The notes under the pieces are model-generated. The model was not told the origin of the DNA. It was given only the letters and a program-made list of their open reading frames with translations, and did not search any database. A stretch of 34,361 nt of DNA, taken from the NCBI GenBank assembly GCA_003223555.1, contig QHVM01000087.1, positions 113,710 through 148,070 of the forward strand. The letters are read 5' to 3'. This stretch comes from Acidobacteriota bacterium. Lineage in GTDB: Bacteria; Acidobacteriota; Vicinamibacteria; Fen-336. Position numbers and translations under genes: made by a program. This document shows positions 1-7,033 of the stretch, in pieces (positions within the stretch are counted from its first letter, which is position 1; the number at the start of each line of letters is the position of its first letter).

Positions 1-537
1 AGGTAGGCGATCTCGCTGTGCGTCAGCTTGCGGATCTGGCTGGCCAGCGCCTCGTCGATGCCGTATCCGGCCACCAGCACGCCCTTGAGGTCGGGGCCGG
101 TCTGCATGGGCACGGACACCGCGTGGTAGAGCTTGTCGCCCTGCCGCCAGACGGTGGCCGACTCCTCGCCCTCGAGCGGCTTCGTCACCACCGGATCCTT
201 CGAGAGGTCCTCGCCTTGCGCGGTCGGCCGGTCGGTGCGGGCGATGACGACGCCAGAGGGGCTGGTGGCGATGAAGAAATCCGCGTTCAGCTCCTGCCCG
301 CGCTCACGGAGCGTGTCCAGGATGGTCGCCTGGTCGCTCGTCTCGACGAGCGACTTGAAAGCGGGGTCGTTGCCGAGGACCCGGATGCCCAGCTTAAGCT
401 TGTTGTACCGGTCCGCCTGGAACGTCTCCCAGACCTCGCGCGTCTCGGAGAGCCCCTGCTGGATCGTCCCCTGAGCGAGGCGGTCGGGCCACCACCAGCA
501 GGCTGGCGAAGAGCAGGATCTTCTGGGTGAGCCCCAT
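1..537 (-). pseudogene. Cache-domain sensor, N-terminus broken by frameshift/deletion, partial at window edge
   Basis: The ATG at 537-535 overlaps the stop of the upstream cupredoxin gene as TGATG, so the two are translationally coupled. The first codons give MGLTQKILLFASLLVVA, a positively charged N-terminus followed by the beginning of a membrane helix. This frame then reads unrelated sequence and stops near 373. From about 485 down to base 1 the next frame is open and encodes a clear periplasmic Cache sensor domain, with segments such as LKLGIRVLGNDPAFKSLVE, ADFFIATSPSGVVIARTD and LVAGYGIDEALASQIRKL. That frame has no ATG, GTG or TTG in its upstream part. The hydrophobic run is only 11 residues, too short to span a membrane, so a few tens of bases appear to be missing along with the frame. 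The output domain (cyclase, GGDEF or kinase) would lie beyond the left edge. It is either a real pseudogene or an assembly error. Confidence 0.75.
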
Positions 538-1187
538 CAGTACTTCTCATCCGAGGTGTAGTCCTTGCCGTACTTGTTCTTGTGGGGAAGCTGCTTGTAG
601 GTCGACGCGTCCAGGTGCAGCTCCGCGGTGGCCCGGCCGTCCGCGGGGACCGCCACCTCGGTGGCCGTCTCGCCGCCCCGCTCGTGCCAGGCCTTGAGCA
701 CGTACCTTCCTGGCGGCAGGCCCTCGAGCGTGAAGGTGCCGTCGGGCGCCGCCTTGGTGAAGAACGGGTTGTCGCGCACCAGCACGACCGCGCTCATCTG
801 CGGGTGGATGTTGCAGTAGACGCGCGCGATGCCCGGATGCTGGAACGTCCACGAACCGCTCCGGGGGCGTTTGTAGAGCTCGAGGTCGAAGCGGTTGTCC
901 CCGGACACCGAGAAGACGTTGTGGAAGATCGGGTCCTCGTTCGGAAAGTCCACCGTGGTGCCCACGCCCACCGCCAGCACGCGGGGCGTGAAGGCCTTGC
1001 CCTTCATGGTCACCGTGGCGTGGCCGGGCCTCGGCCTCGCCTTTACGCCCTCCACGTAGACGACCACGTCGGAGAGATCGCCCAGCCTGCGGCCTCCCCT
1101 GTCGAGGACGTCGACCCGGCCGACCACCGTCCCCGCCAGGGCGGGAGCGGCCAGGCCGAGGCCGACGGCCGCCACGGCGCTGCGCAC
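537..1187 (-). CDS. Secreted blue-copper (cupredoxin-like) protein with carboxypeptidase-regulatory-like domain
   Basis: A 216-residue exported protein. An N-terminal signal peptide (AVGLGLAAPALAG) is followed by a cupredoxin-like fold with a full type-1 copper ligand set: His89 in PIFHNVFS, then Cys125, His128 and Met131 in VYCNIHPQM. A short beta-sandwich segment of the carboxypeptidase-regulatory type follows (DGTFTLEGLPPGRYVLKAW), and then a Lys/Tyr-rich tail. Proteins of this kind are usually called plastocyanin-like or methylamine-utilisation-like; the likely role is periplasmic electron transfer or copper/redox binding. Two in-frame GTG codons compete for the start. GGAGG at 1193-1197 sits 5 bases before the GTG at 1187 but overlaps the GTG at 1193, so 1187 is preferred. 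The stop overlaps the start of the Cache sensor, suggesting that the sensor and the copper protein work together. Confidence 0.8.
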   Translation of the reverse strand: MRSAVAAVGLGLAAPALAGTVVGRVDVLDRGGRRLGDLSDVVVYVEGVKARPRPGHATVTMKGKAFTPRVLAVGVGTTVDFPNEDPIFHNVFSVSGDNRFDLELYKRPRSGSWTFQHPGIARVYCNIHPQMSAVVLVRDNPFFTKAAPDGTFTLEGLPPGRYVLKAWHERGGETATEVAVPADGRATAELHLDASTYKQLPHKNKYGKDYTSDEKY

Positions 1188-1212
1188 GCGCACCTCCGAC
1201 CGAGCGGGCGCG

Positions 1213-1226
1213 ATTGTACCTATAAT
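1213..1226. promoter_or_regulatory. Divergent -10 elements between cupredoxin and M28 peptidase genes
   Basis: On the plus strand TATAAT (1221-1226) is a perfect -10 hexamer, 11 bases before the GTG start of the M28 peptidase; there is no Shine-Dalgarno. On the minus strand TACAAT (1218-1213) lies 25 bases before the cupredoxin start, which does have GGAGG. No convincing -35 is visible for either. Confidence 0.5.
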
Positions 1227-1237
1227 CGCCGCCGCGC

Positions 1238-2590
1238 GTGAACACGCTGCTGCCGGCCCTGCTGCTCGCGGCCGCTTTCGACGGTGAGGCCGCCCTGCGC
1301 CACGCGTCCGCGCTCGCCGCCCTGGGCCCGCACCCGTGGGGCTCGCCCCGCGCCGGCGCCGCCGCGCAATACGTGGCCGCCCAGCTGCGCGCGGCCGGGC
1401 TCGCCGACGTCCGCTTCCAGGACTTCGACACCGCAGGCGTGCACGGTGTCAACGTCGTGGGCCGGCTGGGCGAGCCGGGCGGGGAGTTCGTCGTGATCGG
1501 CGCCCACCACGACACCGCGCCGGGAGCGCCGGGCGCCTACGACGACGGCGGCGGCGTGGGGGTGGTGATCGAGGCGGCTCGCGTCCTGGCCCGCGGGCGG
1601 GGGCGCCGACGCGCGCTGGTCTTCGTCTCCTGGGACGGCGAGGAGGCGTGGTCGACCGGCCGCGCGACGACGACCGGCTCCCGCGCCTTCATCAAGCTGC
1701 TCGGCGCGGCGGCGCGGGACCTGGTGGCGGCCGTGGACGTGGAGATGTGCGGGTGGAAGGGGGGAACGCCCGTCGTCCACCCCGTGCCCTACGCCGACCC
1801 GCTCCAGCCCGGACGATACCGGGTCGTCCCCGGCTGGCTGGTGTCGTCGGCGCAGCGCGGCGCCCGAGCGGCCGGAGCGCACCTCGGTCTCGTCGACCCG
1901 CACCTGGCGTGGCTCTATCAGCCGGCGGCGCGCAGCTTCCGGGTCAGGTTCTACGGCGATGATCTCTCCTTCATCCAGGCCGGGCTGCCCGCCCTCTTCC
2001 TCTCGGACTCCTCGTTCACCGCGTTCTATCCCTGGTACCACCAGCCGACCGACACCGCGGAGAGGATCGACGCCTCCTCGCTCGCGCGCATGGGGGAGGC
2101 CGTCCTCGCCGTGGCGCACGAGCTGGACCAAGGGAAGCGAGGCCCCGCCACCGAGCCCGACTGGTTCGCCGCCCTCGGCGTGGTCATGTCGTGGCCGGTG
2201 CTCGCCGTCCTGGCGATCGCTTCGCTCCTGCCCGGCCTTGCCGCCGCGTCCTCGGCGGGCGGGGGGGCCTTCGGGCTGCGCCTCTTCCAGGCCGCGCTCT
2301 TCGGCGTGTTCTTCTGGCGGCATCCGGTGCCGGCGCTGTGGGTCTTCCTGCTGCCGAACCTCCGCGGGGCCCTCTCCGGCAAGCGCTCGGCGGCGGCGAT
2401 CGCGGTCATGCCGGCCCTGGCCCTGGCCGCGCTGGGCGGCGCGGCCTGGCTGCGCGGCTTCGTGAGCGGAATGTGGATGGAGGGGTGGGAGCTGGCGGTG
2501 GCGGCGTTCGGCTTCGCACTGGCGTGGGCGCCGGCTCAGCCGGCCCGGACCGCGCGCCGGAGGAGCCAGCCCGCGCCCGCGCCCCGATAG
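1238..2590 (+). CDS. M28-family zinc metallopeptidase with C-terminal membrane domain
   Basis: A 450-residue protein starting at GTG with a short hydrophobic leader. Residues about 20-300 form an M28 (aminopeptidase Y/S-like) catalytic domain. The metal and catalytic residues are all visible: His90 and Asp92 in GAHHDT, bridging Asp102 in GAYDDGGG, catalytic Glu125 and zinc ligand Glu126 in WDGEEAW, Asp157 in AVDVEM, and His258 in WYHQPTDT. Residues about 310-435 contain three or four hydrophobic segments, so the enzyme is probably membrane-anchored, with the peptidase likely facing the periplasm. The family cleaves N-terminal amino acids or small peptide and amide substrates; the specific substrate cannot be inferred. 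It stands alone and is divergent from the copper protein. The start is supported by a TATAAT box 11 bases upstream rather than by a ribosome-binding site. Confidence 0.88.
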   Translation: MNTLLPALLLAAAFDGEAALRHASALAALGPHPWGSPRAGAAAQYVAAQLRAAGLADVRFQDFDTAGVHGVNVVGRLGEPGGEFVVIGAHHDTAPGAPGAYDDGGGVGVVIEAARVLARGRGRRRALVFVSWDGEEAWSTGRATTTGSRAFIKLLGAAARDLVAAVDVEMCGWKGGTPVVHPVPYADPLQPGRYRVVPGWLVSSAQRGARAAGAHLGLVDPHLAWLYQPAARSFRVRFYGDDLSFIQAGLPALFLSDSSFTAFYPWYHQPTDTAERIDASSLARMGEAVLAVAHELDQGKRGPATEPDWFAALGVVMSWPVLAVLAIASLLPGLAAASSAGGGAFGLRLFQAALFGVFFWRHPVPALWVFLLPNLRGALSGKRSAAAIAVMPALALAALGGAAWLRGFVSGMWMEGWELAVAAFGFALAWAPAQPARTARRRSQPAPAPR

Positions 2591-2618
2591 GCGGCGACGG
2601 CGGCCCGCCTGGACCGTG

Positions 2619-2690
2619 TCAGCGCGTGCTGGCCGACGCAACCCCGAGCAACCCTAGCGCCAGGATCCACGGCAGCCGCTTCACGGCCAT
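2619..2690 (-). CDS. Possible 23-residue signal-peptide-like small ORF
   Basis: The gap 2591-2774 holds one small reading frame on the minus strand with AGAGGA a few bases before its ATG. It encodes a basic N-terminus, then a hydrophobic core and an Ala-Ser-Ala motif (MAVKRLPWILALGLLGVASA), then three residues and a stop. It looks exactly like a signal peptide with almost nothing after it. It could be a tiny secreted peptide, the remnant of a decayed exported protein, or chance in GC-rich DNA. No mature domain is visible after the stop in any frame. Confidence 0.25.
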   Translation of the reverse strand: MAVKRLPWILALGLLGVASASTR

Positions 2691-2774
2691 GGTTCCTCTT
2701 CGGGCGGGGAAGGATCGGCCGGAGCGCGGGAAAGAAATGAGAGCGGTGAGGACCGGGTGAGCGTTGGCTGAAGC

Positions 2775-3056
2775 CTAGCCGCGCCCCCCGGCGATCGCCG
2801 GCACGATCGCCACCGTGTCCCCGGTCTTGAGGGGGGTGGCCTTCTCTTTGAGGAACCGCACGTCCTCGTCGTTGACGAAGATACGGACGTAGCTCCGCAG
2901 GTTGCCGTCCGCGTCGCACAGCCGCTCCTTCAGGCCCCGGTGCCGGCTGTCCAGCCGGTCGATGAGGCCGCTGACGTCGGAGGCGTCCACTTCGACCTCG
3001 GACTGCCCGCCGGTCAGCGAGCGCAGGGGGGCGGGGATCTGGACCTTGACTGCCAT
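2775..3056 (-). CDS. cysO: CysO/MoaD/ThiS-like ubiquitin-fold sulfur carrier
   Basis: A 93-residue beta-grasp protein. It matches the MoaD/CysO pattern through most of its length (SYVRIFVNDEDVRFLKEKAT, then TGDTVAIVPAIAGG). In this family the C-terminal Gly-Gly is adenylated by an E1-like enzyme and converted to a thiocarboxylate that donates sulfur. Here the chain ends Gly-Gly-Arg-Gly, two residues beyond the diglycine, so it would need trimming before activation. The JAMM protease gene immediately upstream could do this. AGGAGGAG at 3062-3069 overlaps the stop of that protease gene and serves this start 12 bases later. The genomic setting with cysM, mec and an E1-rhodanese makes a CysO role in cysteine synthesis more likely than a role in molybdopterin synthesis. 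Confidence 0.85.
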   Translation of the reverse strand: MAVKVQIPAPLRSLTGGQSEVEVDASDVSGLIDRLDSRHRGLKERLCDADGNLRSYVRIFVNDEDVRFLKEKATPLKTGDTVAIVPAIAGGRG

Positions 3057-3068
3057 CGCTTGCTCCTC

Positions 3069-3497
3069 CTATTCGATGTCCAGCGGCTCGGGCTCGAAGG
3101 CCGCCGCGCGGTCCCGGAACACCCAGGCCGAAGGTGCCGCGCGCTTTCCGCCCTCCACGCCGACCACGACGTGGACCACGCCGTCGGAAAGTCCTTCGGC
3201 GGCGATCCGCCGGTCCGTCTCCGACGGGCGCGCCGGGTGATCGGGATGGCTGTGATAGTAGCCGAGGATCTCACGTCCCTCGTCCCGACCGTCGCGCTGG
3301 ACCCGCACCAGGTCCTCGGGGGCGATCTCGTAGCGCACCTGGGGGGAATCCTGCTCCCGGTTGACCACCGGCACGACGCGGTCGACCCGCCGGTCGCCGG
3401 CCCCGTTGCGGCCCAGGAGCACGCCGCAGACCTCATAGGGATAGCCGGACCGGGCGTGGGCGAGGATCACGTCCATGAGGGCGCGCGGGATTCTCAT
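3069..3497 (-). CDS. mec: Mec-like JAMM/M67 metallopeptidase
   Basis: A 142-residue single-domain JAMM (MPN+) protease. The complete zinc motif is present: the upstream Glu in PYEVCGVLLG, then His-Ser-His, seven residues, Ser, two residues, Asp in GYYHSHPDHPARPSETD. In the mycobacterial pathway Mec cleaves the CysO-cysteine adduct to release cysteine and regenerate the carrier. Related JAMM enzymes also trim C-terminal residues from sulfur carriers to expose Gly-Gly, and both activities would fit the neighbouring carrier here. The ATG at 3497 overlaps the stop of cysM as ATGA, so translation is coupled. The family and motif are certain; the substrate is inferred from operon context. Confidence 0.9.
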   Translation of the reverse strand: MRIPRALMDVILAHARSGYPYEVCGVLLGRNGAGDRRVDRVVPVVNREQDSPQVRYEIAPEDLVRVQRDGRDEGREILGYYHSHPDHPARPSETDRRIAAEGLSDGVVHVVVGVEGGKRAAPSAWVFRDRAAAFEPEPLDIE

Positions 3498-4489
3498 GCG
3501 CTCGCTCGGGAATGAATCCCTCGCTCGCTCTCTGAGCTGGGGGGACCCTGCGGTCCCCCCCGACCCCCCCGGCTCGTTTCTCGCGCGCTCAGGTAGCGCT
3601 CGCCACCGTCCGGCAGCAACGCCACCACCGTCCCCGAGCCCAGCGTGCGGGCCACCTCGCGCGCCGCCCAGAGCGCCGCGCCCGCCGAATGGCCGACGAG
3701 CAGGCCGTCGGCGCGCAGCGTCTCCTCGCACACGGCGTAGGCGTCCTCGGTGACGACGGCGAGCTTCTCGTCGTGCGCTTGGGGGTCGTAGATCTCCGGC
3801 ACGAGGGCGCTCGCCATGTGCTTCAACCCTTCCAGGCCGTGCAGTGCGTGGTCGGGCTCGGCCGCCACCACCCGCACCCGGGGGTTGCGCTCGCGCAGGA
3901 AACGCGACACGCCGACCACGGTCCCGCTCGTGCCGAGCCCCCCGACGAAGTGCGTGACCCGGCCGCCGGTCTGGTCCCAGATCTCGGGCCCGGTCGTCCG
4001 GTAGTGGGCGAGGACGTTGGCCGGGTTGCGGTACTGGTCGGCGTAGAAGTAGCGGTCGGGCTCGGCCGAGACCATCTCCCGGGCCTTGACGATCGCGCCG
4101 TCGGAGCCGGAGAGGGCGTCGGTGAAGACGATCCTGGCCCCGTAGGCGCGGCACAGGCGCAGGCGCTCCTCGCCGACGCTCCGCGGCATCACCAGCTCCA
4201 CCGGGTAGCCCTTGGCCCGCCCCACCAGGGCCAGCCCGACCGCGGTATTCCCGGAGGAGGAATCGATGATCGTGCGGCCGGGGCGGAGCGCGCCCCTGCG
4301 CTCGCCTTCCTCGACGATGGACAGGGCCGCGCGGTCCTTGACCGAGCCGCCGGGGTTGAACCACTCGCATTTACCCCACAGCTCTACGCGCTGGGGGACC
4401 CCCGGCAGGCGCAGGCGCACGAGCGGGGTATGGCCGATCGCCTCCAGGATGCTCGCCAGCACCGGCGACGGGGACAGGGTCAGGCTCAT
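3494..4489 (-). CDS. cysM: CysM-type cysteine synthase, PLP-dependent
   Basis: A 331-residue fold-type II PLP enzyme. Lys51 in NPGGSVKDRAA is the PLP lysine, SSSGNTAVG (78-86) is the substrate loop and GGLGTSGT (183-190) binds the PLP phosphate. The surrounding genes point to the CysO-dependent enzyme that joins the carrier thiocarboxylate to O-phosphoserine, rather than to a sulfide-using CysK. In the mycobacterial enzyme Arg220, in LRNM, sets phosphoserine preference. The matching site here is Lys223 in GLKHM, a conservative but not identical residue. The catalytic fold ends at about GERYLS (296-301); the remaining 30 residues are Gly/Pro/Ser-rich and are encoded by a palindromic repeat element, so the tail looks acquired. 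Start: the ATG overlaps the stop of the upstream E1 gene as ATGA. The stop overlaps the mec start the same way. Confidence 0.9.
   Translation of the reverse strand: MSLTLSPSPVLASILEAIGHTPLVRLRLPGVPQRVELWGKCEWFNPGGSVKDRAALSIVEEGERRGALRPGRTIIDSSSGNTAVGLALVGRAKGYPVELVMPRSVGEERLRLCRAYGARIVFTDALSGSDGAIVKAREMVSAEPDRYFYADQYRNPANVLAHYRTTGPEIWDQTGGRVTHFVGGLGTSGTVVGVSRFLRERNPRVRVVAAEPDHALHGLEGLKHMASALVPEIYDPQAHDEKLAVVTEDAYAVCEETLRADGLLVGHSAGAALWAAREVARTLGSGTVVALLPDGGERYLSARETSRGGRGGPQGPPSSESERGIHSRASA
3508..3560 (-). repeat. Composite palindromic element R1, inside the cysM tail
   Basis: Read in the cysM direction, hairpin A comes first: GGGGGGACC (3539-3547) pairs perfectly with GGTCCCCCC (3552-3560) around a 4-base loop. 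A GAGC/GAGCGA-rich spacer follows, then a small hairpin B (GGGA/TCCC, 3508-3520, 5-base loop). Order and layout match the elements at 8262, 24562 and 24668, but the loop sequences differ. Unlike those copies it lies within coding sequence, forming the low-complexity C-terminus of CysM. Confidence 0.6.
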
Positions 4490-5661
4490 GCCGGGGCCGG
4501 CTGCCGGGGCTCGAAGTGGCAGGACCAGGCGAGGTCGGCCACCTGCCGGATCGTGGGCTCGTCGCCGCAAACCGCGCAGCGCGGGTCGCGGCGCACCCGG
4601 TACTCCTGGAAGCGCATGGTGAGGGCGTCGTAGGTGAGCAGGCGGCCCACCAGCAACTGGCCGCGGCCGAGGAGGAGCTTGATCGTCTCGGTGGCCTGGA
4701 CGAGGCCGACGATACCCGGCAGCACTCCCAGGACGCCGGCCTCGTCGCACGAGGGCGCCATCTCGGCCGGCGTGGGCTCGGGGAAGAGGCAGCGGTAGCA
4801 GGGTCCCTGGCGGGGGAGGAAGACGGAGGCCTGGCCGTCGAAGCGGAAGATGCTGCCGTAGACGCTCGGCTTGCCGGAGAGCACGGAGGCGTCGTTGACG
4901 AGGTACTTGGTCGAGAAGTTGTCCGAGCCGTCGAGGATCACGTCGTAGGGAGCGATGACGTCCATGACGTTGCTGGCGTCGAGCCGGAGGTCGTGGCGCA
5001 CGACCCGCACGTCGGGGTTGAGCGCGCGGATGGTCGCCGCCGCGGACTCGGTCTTCGGCTTGCCCACCGACGCGTTCGTGTGCAGGACCTGGCGCTGGAG
5101 GTTCGACAGGTCCACGACGTCGGAGTCGACGACTCCCAGCGTCCCCACGCCGGCCGCGGCCAGGTACAGCCCGGCCGGGCACCCGAGACCGCCCGCTCCC
5201 ACCAGCAGCACCTTCGCGGCGAGGAGCTTGGTCTGCCCGGCTTCGCCCACCTCGGGCACCAGCAGGTGGCGGCTGTAGCGGCTCTTCTGCTCCGGGGTGA
5301 GCGTGCGGGGGACCTCGATCGGCAGGCCGGCTTCCTTCCACTTCCCGAAGCCGCCGGCCATCGACGACACGCGCGTGTAGCCCAGCTCTTGCAGCGCCTT
5401 GGCGGCGAGAGCGCTCCGCGTGCCGCCTGCGCACTGGAGGACGAGCTCCTGCGACCTGTCGGGGACCTTCTCTTCGATCCGCAGCTCGAGGAAGCCGCGG
5501 GGTATGAAGAGCGCGCCCGGGATGTGCCCCTGCACCCACTCGTCCGCCTCCCGCACGTCGACGATCACCGCGCCCTGCCGGGCCATCTCCCGCGCCTCGT
5601 CCGGGGACACCTCGCGGACCTCGGACTTCACGCGGCGGATCAGATCCTTGAACGTGGTCAT
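4486..5661 (-). CDS. moeB: Rhodanese-MoeB fusion: E1-like adenylyltransferase and sulfurtransferase for the sulfur carrier
   Basis: A 391-residue protein with a rhodanese domain first (about 15-118; active-site Cys77 in LQCAGGTRSA) and a MoeB/ThiF E1-like domain second (about 122-390). E1 features are the nucleotide loop GAGGLG (155-160), SNLQRQ near 186-191, GSDN (245-248), PSCDEAGVLG around 303-311 and the zinc pairs Cys288/Cys291 and Cys362/Cys365. The E1 part would adenylate the carrier C-terminus and the rhodanese Cys would supply persulfide sulfur to form the thiocarboxylate. Mycobacterial MoeZ carries the same two domains in the opposite order. GGGAGGAG lies a few bases before the ATG. 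It is the first gene of the operon, followed by cysM (ATGA overlap), mec and the carrier. Confidence 0.9.
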   Translation of the reverse strand: MTTFKDLIRRVKSEVREVSPDEAREMARQGAVIVDVREADEWVQGHIPGALFIPRGFLELRIEEKVPDRSQELVLQCAGGTRSALAAKALQELGYTRVSSMAGGFGKWKEAGLPIEVPRTLTPEQKSRYSRHLLVPEVGEAGQTKLLAAKVLLVGAGGLGCPAGLYLAAAGVGTLGVVDSDVVDLSNLQRQVLHTNASVGKPKTESAAATIRALNPDVRVVRHDLRLDASNVMDVIAPYDVILDGSDNFSTKYLVNDASVLSGKPSVYGSIFRFDGQASVFLPRQGPCYRCLFPEPTPAEMAPSCDEAGVLGVLPGIVGLVQATETIKLLLGRGQLLVGRLLTYDALTMRFQEYRVRRDPRCAVCGDEPTIRQVADLAWSCHFEPRQPAPA

Positions 5662-5740
5662 GACTCCTCCCGGGGGTCCGGAGAGGTCGCCAGGGCAGGC
5701 AAGCTTCGCGAGGAGAGTCCCGTGCGGCGGGCCGAGAGGC

Positions 5741-5749
5741 AGTATAGCA
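5741..5749 (-). promoter_or_regulatory. Extended -10 promoter of the cysteine-synthesis operon
   Basis: The minus strand reads TGC-TATACT, an extended -10 (TGn plus five of six consensus bases), 79 bases before the ATG at 5661. No -35 is evident. The leader is long enough for the GGGAGGAG ribosome-binding site. A nearly identical TTATACTGTC box precedes trxB at 23819-23824. Confidence 0.45.
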
Positions 5750-5799
5750 TGGGGGCGGCGTAGGCCGGAGGCCATGGAGCGCCCGATGCGGAGGCACCC

Positions 5800-7017
5800 T
5801 TGCTGAAGGTACTGGAGGGCGACCTCTCACGCATCGAAGTGCCCGACCTGCTCACGCTCCTGAACATGGGCCGGCGGACGGGGGTGCTCTCCCTCGAGCG
5901 CGCGGACCAGGAGACCAAGCTCTTCTTCCGCGAGGGTCGGGCCGTCTTCGCCAATTCCACCCGGGACGAGCTGCGGCTGGGATCGATGCTGGTCCGCCTG
6001 GGAAAGGTCGAGCCCGAGGTGCTGGAGCGAGTGCTCGCGCGGCCGAAGTCGCCCGGCCGCATCGGCCACGCGCTGCTGGCCGAGAACGTCCTCAGCGAAA
6101 GCGAGCTGGCCTCCTTCCTCAAGGTCCAGGTCTCGGAGGTCATCTTCGACACCTTCGCGTGGCGGATGGGCGTGTTCAGCTTCTGGGACGGCGTGCCCCC
6201 TCCGGCCACGGCCGTCATGCTGGACATGGACCTGCAGAACCTCCTCATGGAAGGCGTGCGGCGGCTCGACGAGCGGCACCGCGTCTCGGAGATCTTCCCC
6301 GATCTGGAGATGGCGGTGGAGGCGGTGGCCAACCCGGAGCGCGTCAAGCACAGCGTGACCCTCACGCCGGACGAGTGGAAGGTCTTCTTCCTGGTGGACG
6401 GCCGGCGCAGCCTCTCCGAGATCTGCCGGCTGGTGGGCAACCCGGACGAGCTGGCCACGCTGCAGATCCTCCACAACCTGGTGCTGGCCAAGTTCGTGGC
6501 GGTGGCGCCGCCCGTGCCCGTTCCCCCCGGGGCGGCGGAGGCCGCCGCGGTGGATGGACGTGGCACCTCCCGGCTCCAGGACGGCCGGCCCGCGGCCCTC
6601 TCGGCGCCGGTGGCGGTGGAGTTCGCGGCGGTCGTGCGGCCGCGCCCGGAAGACGACACGCGGGAGATCGTGACGCCCAAGGCGGTGCAGTACCTTGGCC
6701 ACGTCGGCAAGGTCACGGTCAGCCGGCTCACGCTCCTCGTCGGGGACAAGGAGACCTCCTTCCCGCTCACCCGCGACACCTACACCCTGGGTCGCCACCG
6801 CAACAACGACATCGTGATCTCGGACCCCAAGGTGTCCTCCTTCCACGCCCGCCTCGACCGCTCGCCGGAGGGCTTCGTGCTCGTCGACCTGAAGAGCCGC
6901 AACGGCAGCTACGTGAACGGCCAGAGGATCGACAGCGCCCAGCTCAGCACGGGCGACGAGATCCGGCTGGGCACCGCCCGCCTGGCCTACAAGGTCGACT
7001 ACATCAGCTCGAGCTGA
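5800..7017 (+). CDS. DUF4388 domain plus FHA domain signalling protein
   Basis: A 405-residue cytoplasmic protein. The N-terminal part (about 5-230) has the DUF4388 pattern (LEGDLSRIEVPDLLTLLNMG, then TGVLSLER and FFREGRAVFA), a domain common in gliding or social delta-like bacteria and Acidobacteria whose role is not settled. After a Pro/Ala-rich linker, the C-terminal part (about 318-400) is a forkhead-associated domain that binds phosphothreonine peptides. Its key elements are present: YTLGRHRNND, VSSFHARL and SRNGSYVNG. The protein probably reads Ser/Thr kinase output, but no kinase gene lies in the window. The start is TTG with GGAGG five bases upstream. It is divergent from the cysteine operon and is followed within 17 bases by the DUF1015 gene, so the two may be co-transcribed. 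Confidence 0.85.
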   Translation: MLKVLEGDLSRIEVPDLLTLLNMGRRTGVLSLERADQETKLFFREGRAVFANSTRDELRLGSMLVRLGKVEPEVLERVLARPKSPGRIGHALLAENVLSESELASFLKVQVSEVIFDTFAWRMGVFSFWDGVPPPATAVMLDMDLQNLLMEGVRRLDERHRVSEIFPDLEMAVEAVANPERVKHSVTLTPDEWKVFFLVDGRRSLSEICRLVGNPDELATLQILHNLVLAKFVAVAPPVPVPPGAAEAAAVDGRGTSRLQDGRPAALSAPVAVEFAAVVRPRPEDDTREIVTPKAVQYLGHVGKVTVSRLTLLVGDKETSFPLTRDTYTLGRHRNNDIVISDPKVSSFHARLDRSPEGFVLVDLKSRNGSYVNGQRIDSAQLSTGDEIRLGTARLAYKVDYISSS

Positions 7018-7033
7018 GGAGACGGAGGTCCCC

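Noticed and set aside
2737-2760. Seven-codon frame starting ATGAGAGCGGTG
   Set aside because: It is too short to judge and has no supporting context.
3501-3575. Palindromes considered as CRISPR repeats or insertion-sequence ends
   Set aside because: There are only single copies per site, no regular spacers, no cas or transposase genes and no target-site duplications.
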